Shown piece after piece: positions 47,967 through 56,973 of a DNA stretch of 64,000 nucleotides. Location: the NCBI RefSeq assembly GCF_017744675.1, contig NZ_JAGIAV010000005.1, forward strand, positions 62,001 through 126,000, given 5' to 3'. A program made the translations under genes and the position numbers. The stretch's first letter is position 1. The number at the start of each line of letters is the position of its first letter. The notes beneath the pieces were generated by a model. It was given only the letters and a program-made list of their open reading frames with translations. It had not been told where the DNA came from and made no database searches. Source of the DNA: Flavobacterium sp. (GTDB taxonomy: Bacteria > Bacteroidota > Bacteroidia > Flavobacteriales > Flavobacteriaceae).

Positions 47967-50462
47967 ATGAAAAAAATATTATACGTTCTTACATTATTTT
48001 TTGCATTGATTACTTGTAATGCAACTGCACAGGATATAATGAGATCTAAAGATCTAAGTACAGTACAAGTAGATTATTTATCTGATGATGATTTAGCAAA
48101 AATTAGTGCTCAGTTAAAAAGCAACAATGCAACTATCGATCAAGTTGAATCTATGGCTTTATCAAAAGGGATGAGCCAAACAGAGTTTAATAAACTTAGA
48201 GTCAAACTTAATGAGTATGACAAGAAGAATGCTAAGGATAGTGCTAAAGATAAAAACAAGGATAGTAAATCAAAAACAGGAGAGAAAACTTCAGAGTTTG
48301 GAAGGAAACAGGGCGAGATAAAAAATGATAAAGTAAAAGATTCGTTAAATGCATTAATTTTTGGATCAGAGCTATTTGATAATCCTACTTTAAATTTTGA
48401 GCCAGATTTGAATTTGGCTACTCCTATGAATTATATTCTTGGTCCTGGAGATGAATTACAAGTAAGTGTTTATGGGGTTCAAGAATATAATGCTAATATA
48501 CCTGTAAGTGTTGAAGGAAAAGTAAGCATCGATTATGTCGGACAAATCTCCGTTTCTGGAATGTCTATCGAGGCAGCTACACAAAAAATAAAAGCGGCAA
48601 TTGCTAGAGTATATAGCACTGTTCGCTCTGGACAATCTCAAGTGAGTATTAGTTTAGGAAAAATACGTACTATAAAAGTTACAATCGTTGGTGGTAAACA
48701 ACCTGGTAATTATTCAATTTCCTCGTTAGCAACTGTCTATAATGCTTTGCATTTGGCGGGTGGACCTGGAAAAAATGGCAGTTATAGAAATATTGAGTTA
48801 ATAAGAAATAACAAAGTTTACAAGAACATTGATATTTACAGGTTTTTAGTTAAAGGAGATCAGTCTGATAATGTTGCTTTAAAAGAGAATGATGTAATTA
48901 GAATTCCTGCCTATAGTCAAAGAGTTACTGTTGAAGGAGAAGTAAAGAGACCCGGAATCTTTGAAATGAAAAAAGGAGAAAAGTTTTCTGATTTATTGAA
49001 TTTCGCTTCAGGATTTAATGAGTTTGCTTATACAGCATCTGTAAATGTCTTGCAAAAGACTGGAAAAGAATTTAAAGTTCACGATATTAATGAAAGTGAA
49101 TATAATTCTTATCAACCTCAGTCAGGAGATGTTTTTAGAGTTACGAAAATTTTAAATAGATTCGAAAATCGTATCAAGATTGAAGGTGCTGTTTTTAGAC
49201 CAGATTATTATTCTTTTACAGAGGGAATGAGAATTTCAGATCTTGTAACAAGAGCAGAAGGATTAAAAGAAGATGCTTATAGTAAAAGAGCAAGGATTAT
49301 TCGTTTAAAGACTGATCTGACAACAGAGATTGTTAATGTAGATTTAGGCGCAGCATTATCGGGAGATTTAAATGCAGATATTGAATTAAAAAGAGAAGAT
49401 ATAGTGACTGTATATTCTATTTTAGATTTTAGAGAAGAATATAAAGTAACCATAGATGGAGAAGTAAAAAATCCTGGCGAATATGAATATTTTGAAAATT
49501 TAACTTTAAATGATTTAGTTATTCAAGTTGGTGGATTAACAGGTTCTGCTTCTAAAAGGGTCGAAATTGCTAGAATGATTAAATCTGATGCTATTGATGA
49601 TGCAGATCCTAAACGTGTAGAATTAGTTGAGTTAGAGATTACTGCAGACAATAATGAACAAATAAAAAATTTCGTTTTAAAACCTTTTGATGTTGTTAAT
49701 ATTCGCCGAATGGCAGTTTATGAGAAGCCAGAGATGGTTAAAGTAAGTGGTGCTGTTACTTATCCAGGTAAATATGTTTTAGCGAATAAAAAAGAACGAG
49801 TTTATAATGTTGTAATGAGGGCAGGTGGATTAACATCTATAGCTAATTTGGATGGGATGAAAATTAAAAGACCAATTAAAGAAGAGCAGATAGAGCAATT
49901 GGAAAGTATAAATCTTAACTTGGAGAAAAAGGAAACATTAGAGAAAAAGGAAGGAACTTTAGATGAATCAAATCTTAAAACTAATGATACTCTTAAATCC
50001 AAATTATCAAAAAAATTAAGAGACGAATTAAAATATACAACTATTCCTGTTAATTGGGAGAAAATTGTAAAAGATAAGAATCATTATTCGAATGTTACTT
50101 TATTTCCTGGAGATGAAATTGAAGTTGCTGTTTATAATGAAGGTGTTAAAGTTACTGGTAATGTGCTGTTAACATCTGAGATACCTTACAGAAACGGAAA
50201 AGGGTTTAAATATTATATTAACTCTGTTGGTGGTGTAGATAACAAAGGATGGAAGAGAAAAGCTTATATTATTTATCCTAACGGCAAAGCTGCTGTAACA
50301 AGTTCGTTTTTGTTTTTCAGATCTTATCCCAAAGTAGAACCTGATTCACAAATTGTTGTACCTGAGAAACCAGAAAAGAAAAAAATGAGTGCTGGTGAAT
50401 GGGCAGGACTTGGAACTGCATTTGCTAGTTTGGCATTGCTAATTGTAACTGCGTTTAAATAA
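47967..50462 (+). CDS. Large SLBB-domain polysaccharide export protein
   Basis: An 831-residue outer-membrane export protein with a signal peptide (about 1-21). A charged Lys/Asp segment (about 95-125) precedes the polysaccharide-export domain (MNYILGPGDELQVSVYGVQEYNANIPVSVEGKVSIDYVG). Several SLBB repeats follow, visible by their recurring VEGEVKRPGIFEMKKGEKFSDLL, IEGAVFRPDYYSF, IDGEVKNPGEYEYFENL and VSGAVTYPGKYVL. A second charged Lys/Glu stretch lies near 655-690. A C-terminal hydrophobic segment (WAGLGTAFASLALLIVTAF) closes it. Much longer than the OPX lipoprotein at 38063. Paired with the Wzz-like protein 8 bases on. Confidence 0.9.
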   Translation: MKKILYVLTLFFALITCNATAQDIMRSKDLSTVQVDYLSDDDLAKISAQLKSNNATIDQVESMALSKGMSQTEFNKLRVKLNEYDKKNAKDSAKDKNKDSKSKTGEKTSEFGRKQGEIKNDKVKDSLNALIFGSELFDNPTLNFEPDLNLATPMNYILGPGDELQVSVYGVQEYNANIPVSVEGKVSIDYVGQISVSGMSIEAATQKIKAAIARVYSTVRSGQSQVSISLGKIRTIKVTIVGGKQPGNYSISSLATVYNALHLAGGPGKNGSYRNIELIRNNKVYKNIDIYRFLVKGDQSDNVALKENDVIRIPAYSQRVTVEGEVKRPGIFEMKKGEKFSDLLNFASGFNEFAYTASVNVLQKTGKEFKVHDINESEYNSYQPQSGDVFRVTKILNRFENRIKIEGAVFRPDYYSFTEGMRISDLVTRAEGLKEDAYSKRARIIRLKTDLTTEIVNVDLGAALSGDLNADIELKREDIVTVYSILDFREEYKVTIDGEVKNPGEYEYFENLTLNDLVIQVGGLTGSASKRVEIARMIKSDAIDDADPKRVELVELEITADNNEQIKNFVLKPFDVVNIRRMAVYEKPEMVKVSGAVTYPGKYVLANKKERVYNVVMRAGGLTSIANLDGMKIKRPIKEEQIEQLESINLNLEKKETLEKKEGTLDESNLKTNDTLKSKLSKKLRDELKYTTIPVNWEKIVKDKNHYSNVTLFPGDEIEVAVYNEGVKVTGNVLLTSEIPYRNGKGFKYYINSVGGVDNKGWKRKAYIIYPNGKAAVTSSFLFFRSYPKVEPDSQIVVPEKPEKKKMSAGEWAGLGTAFASLALLIVTAFK

Positions 50463-50469
50463 AGATTAC

Positions 50470-51537
50470 ATGCATAATAAACCGATGGAAAACGAGGAAG
50501 TTTCATTTAAAGAATTAATTGCAACAATAAAAGTGTGGTGTTCATATCTGCTTTTGCAATGGAAACTTATTGTCATAGGAGTACTCATAGGGGTAATTGG
50601 AGGAGTAGCATATTCATTGATAAAAAAGCCTACTTATACTGCTACTTTATCTTTTGCAGTCGAGGATGAGAAAAGTGGCGGTGGGTTAGGTAGTGCACTT
50701 GGATTAGCAAGCTCTCTAGGTTTAGATATGGGGAGTAGTGGAGGCAGTCTTTTTACAGGTGCTAATTTGGCGGAATTATTTAAATCAAGATCAATGGTTG
50801 AAAAAACATTGATGTCTCCTGTAAATGTAGATGGTAGGATTGTATCATTAGCCGAGATGTACATTGATAACAACGATTGGAGAGAGAAATGGGAAAAAGA
50901 TCCAAATTTGTCAAAAATTCAGTTTTTACCAAACTCAAATCGTAAATTATTTATTAGAGAACAAGATAGTATTTTAGGCGTAATTTATCAAAACCTTTCA
51001 AAAAAATCGCTTAGTGTAGCGCAGAAAGATAAAAAGGTCGCTATTATCACTATGGAGGTATCTTCGACAGATGAGCTTTTCTCATTATATTTTTGTAGAG
51101 CTCTAGCAAAAGAAGTAGGTAAGTTTTATATTAGTACGAAAAGTAAAAAGGCTCGTACTAACATGGAAATTTTGGAAAGACAAACTGATTCTATTCGTAG
51201 AGAGTTGAATGGTGCAATTACTGGAGTTGCTATAGCAAATGATAACACTTTCAACCTGAATCCAGCTTTAAATGTTAGGCGGACACCTTCAGCTAGAAGG
51301 CAAGTTGATGTTCAGGCTAATACTGCAATATTAACGGAATTAGTAAAACAGTCTGAATTAGCAAAGGTTACCTTAAGAAAAGAAACTCCATTAATTCAAG
51401 TTATTGACGAGCCAATTTTACCTTTAAATGTAGAAAAGGTAGGAAAGATAAAGGGAGGTTTTTATGGTTTTTTTTTAGGAACTTTTCTAACATTAGTTTT
51501 TTTAATTGTAAAGAGATTATACAATACTTACATTTAA
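50470..51537 (+). CDS. Wzz-like chain-length determinant protein
   Basis: A 355-residue inner-membrane protein with a cytoplasmic start, a first membrane helix near 40 (LIVIGVLIGVIGGVAYSLI) and a second near 335 (GKIKGGFYGFFLGTFLTLVFLIV). The periplasmic part is helical (ILERQTDSIRRELNGA), and a Gly/Ser-rich stretch is unusual (SGGGLGSALGLASSLGLDMG). No kinase domain is present, unlike the protein at 38863. It should set the chain length of a Wzy-made polymer and work with the SLBB export protein. A second in-frame ATG at 50485 (MENEEVSFKELI) may be the real start. Confidence 0.85.
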   Translation: MHNKPMENEEVSFKELIATIKVWCSYLLLQWKLIVIGVLIGVIGGVAYSLIKKPTYTATLSFAVEDEKSGGGLGSALGLASSLGLDMGSSGGSLFTGANLAELFKSRSMVEKTLMSPVNVDGRIVSLAEMYIDNNDWREKWEKDPNLSKIQFLPNSNRKLFIREQDSILGVIYQNLSKKSLSVAQKDKKVAIITMEVSSTDELFSLYFCRALAKEVGKFYISTKSKKARTNMEILERQTDSIRRELNGAITGVAIANDNTFNLNPALNVRRTPSARRQVDVQANTAILTELVKQSELAKVTLRKETPLIQVIDEPILPLNVEKVGKIKGGFYGFFLGTFLTLVFLIVKRLYNTYI

Positions 51538-51580
51538 TGGCTTTTATATAAATTTTCAAAATTAAAATACATAGTGAATC

Positions 51581-52603
51581 ATGTTTAAAGATAAGATTTT
51601 ATTAATTACAGGCGGTACAGGTTCTTTTGGAAATGCCATGTTGAAAGGTTTTTTAAATTCAGATTTGAAGGAGATTAGGATTTTTTCTCGCGATGAGAAA
51701 AAACAAGAAGATATGCGTATTGAGTATAAAAATGATAAATTAAATTTTGTTATTGGAGATATTCGTGATTTTGATAGTATCAATGCAGCAATGAATGGGG
51801 TAAATTTTGTGTTTCATGCTGCTGCGCTTAAACAAGTGCCTTCGTGTGAGTTTTATCCTATGCAGGCTGTTCAAACAAACATACTTGGTGCAGAAAATGT
51901 ATTAGAGGCGGCTGCAAGAAACAATGTAGAAAGAGTAGTTGTTCTTAGTACAGATAAAGCCGTATACCCAATCAATGCAATGGGAATTTCTAAAGCATTT
52001 ATGGAAAAATTAGCAGTTTCTAAAGCCAGAGATTCTAGAGTTAAAAATATAGATGCAATTTACACGGCTACTAGATATGGAAATGTTATGTGTTCTAGAG
52101 GATCTATAATTCCACTGTTTGTAAAACAAATAAAGGAAGGCAAAGCATTAACAATTACAAACCCAAAAATGACAAGATTCATGATGTCATTAGATGATTC
52201 TGTTGAGCTAGTTATGTTTGCTTTTACGAATGGTAACCCAGGAGATATTTTTGTTCAGAAATCTCCAGCAGCTACAATTGAAGATTTAGCGCAAGCTTTG
52301 AAAGAGTTGTTTAATGCAGATAATGAAATTAAAATTATAGGTGAACGTCATTCCGAAAAGATGTATGAAACACTTTGTGCAAAGGAAGAGATGGCGAAAG
52401 CAGATGATTTAGGAGATTTTTACAGAATTCCAGCTGATTTTAGAGATTTGAATTACACTAAGTACGTTCAAGAGGATGGACCAAAACTTGTAGATACTGA
52501 ATATAATTCAGATAATACAAGAAGATTAAGTGTTGAAGAGTTAAAAAAATTGTTATTAACTCTAGAGTATGTAAAGGAAGAACTAGCTTCTCATAACCAA
52601 TAA
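51581..52603 (+). CDS. UDP-GlcNAc 4,6-dehydratase, CapE/WbjB/FnlA-like
   Basis: A 340-residue SDR. The start MFKDKILLITGGTGSFGNAM, IFSRDEKKQEDMR and HAAALKQVPSCEFYPMQAVQTN match CapE/WbjB/FnlA, the dehydratase/C5-epimerase that opens UDP-L-FucNAc or L-QuiNAc synthesis. The active site reads STDKAVYPINAMGISK, with Met where most SDRs have Tyr, a feature of this family as far as I recall. Partners FnlB and FnlC are not next door; an aminotransferase follows at once. The product may thus be a 4-amino-4,6-dideoxy sugar. Confidence 0.87.
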   Translation: MFKDKILLITGGTGSFGNAMLKGFLNSDLKEIRIFSRDEKKQEDMRIEYKNDKLNFVIGDIRDFDSINAAMNGVNFVFHAAALKQVPSCEFYPMQAVQTNILGAENVLEAAARNNVERVVVLSTDKAVYPINAMGISKAFMEKLAVSKARDSRVKNIDAIYTATRYGNVMCSRGSIIPLFVKQIKEGKALTITNPKMTRFMMSLDDSVELVMFAFTNGNPGDIFVQKSPAATIEDLAQALKELFNADNEIKIIGERHSEKMYETLCAKEEMAKADDLGDFYRIPADFRDLNYTKYVQEDGPKLVDTEYNSDNTRRLSVEELKKLLLTLEYVKEELASHNQ

Positions 52604-52609
52604 TTCATT

Positions 52610-53698
52610 ATGTTACCATTAGTAAAAACAAGTATTCCATGTCGAGATATTTTAATGCCAAAACTTGAAGAAGTTTTATATAGCGGATATGTTGCGCAAG
52701 GAGAAGCAGTTGAGGAGTTTGAAAGAAAATTTGAAGAATATATTGGAGGAGGGCACTGTCTTTCTTTGAATTCAGGAACCGCAGCTTTGCATATAGCATT
52801 AATTTTAGCTGGAGTTAAGGAAGGAGATGAGGTTATTAGTACTGCATTAACAGCAGAACCGACTAATGTAGCAATTAAAATGGTTGGTGCAAAAATAAGA
52901 TGGGCAGATGTTGATTACGACACAGGTAATATTTCAGTAGCTTCTATTGAAAAATCGATAAATCAAAAAACAAAAGCAATTATTGTAGTTGATTATGCAG
53001 GTATTCCTGTTGATGTAAAAACTATACAAGAGTTGTCTAATAAATACAAAATACCGGTCATTGAAGATGCTGCGCATGCTTTAGGTGCTAAGTTTAATGG
53101 CAAAAAAACGGGCAATCATTTTCCATTTACAGTTTATTCTTTTCAAGCGATTAAACATCTAACAACTATCGATGGAGGGGCATTACAGATATTAGACAGT
53201 GAGTTGTACGAGAGAGGTAAAATTATTAGATGGTTTGGATTAGATAAAAAATTAACTCGCCTGGATAATAATATCACTTTTCAAGGATACAAATATCATA
53301 TGAATAATGTGAACGCTACAGTTGGATTAATTCAATTACAAAATATTGAAAATTTAGTTCAAAAGTACATAGATAATGGAAGATATTTGGATGAGAATCT
53401 AAAAGATGTAAAGGGAGTTGAGTTGATTAAATATTACGAAGGAACAGAACCTTCATATTGGTTGTATACTTTGAAAGTTGATAATCGTGATGAGTTTATA
53501 AAAATGATGTCTGGAAATGGAATAATGGCTTCTGAACTTCATAAACGAAATGATTTGCATGATTTTTTAAATGATTTTCCGGCTGAATTACCAAATTTAG
53601 ATTTATTCTATAGCAAGATGGTTCATTTACCATGTGGATGGTGGGTTACTAAAGAAGATCTTGATAAAATGATTTATTTAATAAAACAAGGCTGGTAA
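52610..53698 (+). CDS. DegT/DnrJ/EryC1/StrS-family sugar aminotransferase
   Basis: A 362-residue PLP-dependent aminotransferase acting on a keto sugar nucleotide. The PLP site is complete: Gly56-Thr57 in LNSGTAALHIAL (phosphate), Asp153 and His156 in IEDAAHALGA, and the Schiff-base Lys182 in SFQAIKHLTTIDGG. With the 4,6-dehydratase before it, it is placed to aminate C4 of a 4-keto-6-deoxy sugar (PglE/PseC-like reaction). Its stop overlaps the start of the next gene by one base (TAATG), so the two are translationally coupled. Confidence 0.92.
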   Translation: MLPLVKTSIPCRDILMPKLEEVLYSGYVAQGEAVEEFERKFEEYIGGGHCLSLNSGTAALHIALILAGVKEGDEVISTALTAEPTNVAIKMVGAKIRWADVDYDTGNISVASIEKSINQKTKAIIVVDYAGIPVDVKTIQELSNKYKIPVIEDAAHALGAKFNGKKTGNHFPFTVYSFQAIKHLTTIDGGALQILDSELYERGKIIRWFGLDKKLTRLDNNITFQGYKYHMNNVNATVGLIQLQNIENLVQKYIDNGRYLDENLKDVKGVELIKYYEGTEPSYWLYTLKVDNRDEFIKMMSGNGIMASELHKRNDLHDFLNDFPAELPNLDLFYSKMVHLPCGWWVTKEDLDKMIYLIKQGW

Positions 53699-54762
53699 TG
53701 GTACCAATTTATAAACCTTACATGTCGCAAGGGGTTGATTTTGATGTTGTTAAGATACTTTATTCTGGGCAATTAGGATATGGTAAATATGGACGAGAAT
53801 TTGAAAATAAGCTGCAAAACTTTATTGAATGCAAATATGTACTTTCTGTAAGTTCTTATAACATTGCGATGCTAATTGTTCTTTCAACTTTAGGATTAAA
53901 AAATGGTGATGAGATTATTGCTAGTCCAGTAAGTTGTTTGGCGTCGAATCAGCCATTTGCAGTTAAAGATTTAAAAGTTGTTTGGGTTGATATTAATCCT
54001 GAAACGGGAGGTATGTGCCCAAAAGACTTAAAATCTAAAATTACAACCAATACAAAGGCTATTTTTCATAATCATTTTTGTGGTTATTTAGGTAATATAG
54101 ATGAGATAAACACAATTGGAAATTCTTTTGGCATTCCTGTAATTGATGACGGTATAGAAGCTTTTGGTTCTGAATATAAAAATAGAAAATTAGGAAATGT
54201 TGGGACAGACATAACCGTCTTTTCTTTTCAAACTGTGAGATTACCTAATACTATAGATGGTGGTGCGATCGTTTTTAAAGATAAAGAGCTTTATGAAAAA
54301 GCCTTGATGATAAGAGATTACGGAATCGATAGAACAAAGTTTAGGACTAATAATGGAGAAATTAATCCTGAGTGCGATATTAAATTAGAGGGCTACGGTG
54401 GATTAATGAGTGAATTGAATTCATATTTGGGAACAAAACAGATGGATGATGTTGAAAAATTGCTTGTACATCAAAAGAAAAATGCATTAGTTTGGGATCA
54501 AAAAATTATGGAGATGAAAAATTTTAGCTCTCTAAAATTAACAGTAAATTGCGTACCTAACTATTGGGTATATGGGATTTTATGTGATAATAAAGAATTG
54601 GCCATTAATTATTTTAAAGAAAATGGCTATTATGCAACTGGAGTTCATATAAATAATAATGTATATTCAGTTTTTAATAATAAGGACTATTTAAAAGGCG
54701 TAAATGAATTCATGAACCGATTTTTAGCAATTCCTTCTGGTTGGTGGTTTGAGAATAAATAA
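53698..54762 (+). CDS. DegT-family protein lacking the PLP lysine (probable pseudo-aminotransferase)
   Basis: A 354-residue homologue of the preceding aminotransferase with the same fold outline (SFQxxxxxxTIDGGA, TKAI, GIPVIDD). The PLP site is degraded: Lys182 is replaced by Arg181 (codon aga, 54238-54240), Gly-Thr of the phosphate loop by Tyr54-Asn55, and His156 by Glu154. Only the pyridine-binding Asp151 is kept. The reading frame is intact, so it is no decaying pseudogene. ColD-type dehydratases also lack this Lys but carry His. It may partner the active enzyme, as DegT proteins are dimers with shared active sites, or it may have a different function. Confidence 0.85.
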   Translation: MVPIYKPYMSQGVDFDVVKILYSGQLGYGKYGREFENKLQNFIECKYVLSVSSYNIAMLIVLSTLGLKNGDEIIASPVSCLASNQPFAVKDLKVVWVDINPETGGMCPKDLKSKITTNTKAIFHNHFCGYLGNIDEINTIGNSFGIPVIDDGIEAFGSEYKNRKLGNVGTDITVFSFQTVRLPNTIDGGAIVFKDKELYEKALMIRDYGIDRTKFRTNNGEINPECDIKLEGYGGLMSELNSYLGTKQMDDVEKLLVHQKKNALVWDQKIMEMKNFSSLKLTVNCVPNYWVYGILCDNKELAINYFKENGYYATGVHINNNVYSVFNNKDYLKGVNEFMNRFLAIPSGWWFENK

Positions 54763-54769
54763 TTTATAA

Positions 54770-55651
54770 ATGAATACAAATCAAATAGACAGTTCAGCAA
54801 AAATACATCCAAATGTTGTTTTGGGTCAATATAATAAAATTGGAAAAAATGTTATTATTGAGATTTTAGGGAATAATCCTAAGGCTATTGCAAATATAGG
54901 TGACAACAATATTATAAACGACAATACTAGAATTTTTATTCATGGTGAATTTATAGTTGGAGATTGGAATGTTTTTCACAATGATATGTTAATTATGCCA
55001 GAAGATTCGATGCGAATTGGACATAATTGCTGGTTTGGACAAAATACTATCTTAGATGGGGCAGGAGGATTAGAAATTGGAAATGGTGTAAGAGTAGGGA
55101 TGTATTCTCAAATCTGGACACATGTAGCTAGTGGTGAACAAATCGAGGGATGTATTCTTTATGCAAAGAGAAAAACTATTATAAATGATGATGTTTGGTT
55201 AGTTGGTAGTTGTGTTGTTGGTTCAGGAATTGTTCTAGGAAAAAGAAGTACAGCCTTAATTAATTCTGTAATTACAAAAGATACATTACCAGATAGAGCA
55301 TATTCAGGTAGTCCAGCGAAAATTATGGAACATGTCAAATTCTATTTACCAAAAACTATAGATGAAAAGTTTGATATGTTAAAAATTTGGATGGAGGAAT
55401 TCATTAAAATCAATAATGAAACTTTTAAATTAGAAGTCAATGAAAATGAATTGGTTCTTTTTAATTTAAAAGAAAATGAGAACGTGATCTTAACAAAATC
55501 TGAAACAAAGAAGTTAGATTCAACACAGAGCATTTTTTATTTATTTGATAAAACATTCAATAAAACCAATTCGATAAGCGAAAGAACAATTTATAAGTTT
55601 TTGTACAATAATAAAGCAAGATTTATTCCTATCCTGAAACAAGGATTATAG
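54770..55651 (+). CDS. Left-handed beta-helix acyltransferase with C-terminal extension
   Basis: A 293-residue protein. Residues about 1-195 form hexapeptide repeats (IHPNVVLGQYNKIGKNVIIE, INDNTRIFIHGEFIVGDWNVF, IGHNCWFGQNTILDG, GSGIVLGKRSTAL, PDRAYSGSPAKIM), the fold of acetyl- and acyltransferases. A charged C-terminal part of about 90 residues has no motif I recognise. Its place after the aminotransferases and before a KAS III/ACP pair suggests that it acylates the amino sugar, possibly from acyl-ACP. The donor cannot be read from the sequence. Confidence 0.82.
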   Translation: MNTNQIDSSAKIHPNVVLGQYNKIGKNVIIEILGNNPKAIANIGDNNIINDNTRIFIHGEFIVGDWNVFHNDMLIMPEDSMRIGHNCWFGQNTILDGAGGLEIGNGVRVGMYSQIWTHVASGEQIEGCILYAKRKTIINDDVWLVGSCVVGSGIVLGKRSTALINSVITKDTLPDRAYSGSPAKIMEHVKFYLPKTIDEKFDMLKIWMEEFIKINNETFKLEVNENELVLFNLKENENVILTKSETKKLDSTQSIFYLFDKTFNKTNSISERTIYKFLYNNKARFIPILKQGL

Positions 55652-55702
55652 GTTTTGCCATAATTAGTATATAAATTTATTTTCTAAGAATTTAATTAAA
55701 AA

Positions 55703-56710
55703 ATGGGAGCAGTTATAACAAATATAGAATATGTTTTTCCTGAACAAAAAATAAGTAATGTTGATTTAGCTAATCGCTTTCCTGATTATGATTTTGGGAA
55801 ATTTGAGGAAAAAGTAGGCATAATAAATAGATATTGGGTTGAGGATAATGAGACTGCATTTGATTTAGCAAAAAAAGCATGTGAAAAATTATTAAAAAAA
55901 ATAAACAAGGAAGAAATAGATTATATTTTATACTGTACTCAAAGTCCAGAATATTTTCTACCAACTACAGCTTGTGTTTTACAAAACCATTTGAAATTAA
56001 GAAAAGACATAGGTGCTCTTGACTTTAATTTAGGTTGTTCAGGTTACGTTTATGGAGTTAGTATAGCAAAAGGATTAATTAATTCTGGTCAAGCAAAGAA
56101 GGTCTTATTAGTAACTGCAGAAACCTATTCTAAATATTTGCATCCAAATGACCGTTCCAATAGAGCAATTTTTGGCGATGCAGCTGCGGCGACATTAATT
56201 TCAAATTCAGATAAAGAGTGTATTGGAGAATTTTTATTTGGGACAGACGGTGCGGGATATGATAAATTAATTGTGAAAAATGGATGTAGTAAATCTCCAT
56301 TTGATCCAGAAGCAAAAGAAGTGAATTATGGATCAAATAACATTTACACGGATAATCATTTGTATATGAATGGTCCTGAAGTTTTTAATTTTACGAGTGA
56401 AGTTATCCCTAATTTTACTAAAGAAGTTCTGATAAAAAACAAGAAAGAAATAAGTGATATAAATCAATTTGTTTTTCATCAAGCCAATTCGTTTATGTTA
56501 AATTTTATGCGCAAGCGACTAAAAATTGATAGTGAAAAGTTTTATATAAATTTGGAAGATGGTGGGAATACAGTTTCTTGTACTATACCTATAGCACTTA
56601 AGAACTATTCAGAGAATATGATCCTTAAAGATCAGGAAATTGCGATCGTAGGTTTTGGAGTAGGGTTGTCGTGGGCTGGAGGATTAATAACAATAAATAA
56701 TAAATTATAA
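55703..56710 (+). CDS. 3-oxoacyl-ACP synthase III-like enzyme
   Basis: A 335-residue thiolase-fold enzyme related to FabH. The catalytic triad is visible: Cys112 in DFNLGCSGYVYGVSIA, the His in FVFHQANSFMLNF and the Asn in EDGGNTVSCTIPIAL. It would condense an acyl-CoA with malonyl-ACP to start a short chain. It is followed 12 bases on by an ACP and then a FabG-like reductase. It is therefore a pathway-specific enzyme of the polysaccharide locus and not the housekeeping fabH. Confidence 0.9.
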   Translation: MGAVITNIEYVFPEQKISNVDLANRFPDYDFGKFEEKVGIINRYWVEDNETAFDLAKKACEKLLKKINKEEIDYILYCTQSPEYFLPTTACVLQNHLKLRKDIGALDFNLGCSGYVYGVSIAKGLINSGQAKKVLLVTAETYSKYLHPNDRSNRAIFGDAAAATLISNSDKECIGEFLFGTDGAGYDKLIVKNGCSKSPFDPEAKEVNYGSNNIYTDNHLYMNGPEVFNFTSEVIPNFTKEVLIKNKKEISDINQFVFHQANSFMLNFMRKRLKIDSEKFYINLEDGGNTVSCTIPIALKNYSENMILKDQEIAIVGFGVGLSWAGGLITINNKL

Positions 56711-56722
56711 AATATTTTAATT

Positions 56723-56953
56723 ATGAATAAAAAAGATTTTTTTCTAAGACTGCAAGAAGATTTAGAATTAGAAATAGAAGTTAATGGTGAAACAAATATC
56801 AAAGATTTAGACGAGTGGGATTCTATGGCAGCGATGGTTTTAATCGGATTAGTTAATGAAGAGTTCTCTATAACCTTAAATTCAGACGATATCGAAAATA
56901 TAACAACAGTAAATTCTCTAATTGAAAGAATTGGAATAAATAAGTTTAATTAA
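56723..56953 (+). CDS. Acyl carrier protein, pathway-specific
   Basis: A 76-residue ACP. Ser34 in EWDSMAAMVL is the phosphopantetheine site (the general family has DSL). The acidic helix and the NSDDIENITTVNSLIERI end fit the four-helix fold. It would carry the chain made by the KAS III-like enzyme just upstream and be read by the reductase just downstream. Confidence 0.9.
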   Translation: MNKKDFFLRLQEDLELEIEVNGETNIKDLDEWDSMAAMVLIGLVNEEFSITLNSDDIENITTVNSLIERIGINKFN

Positions 56954-56973
56954 AGAGTTTTTAATAATAAGTT

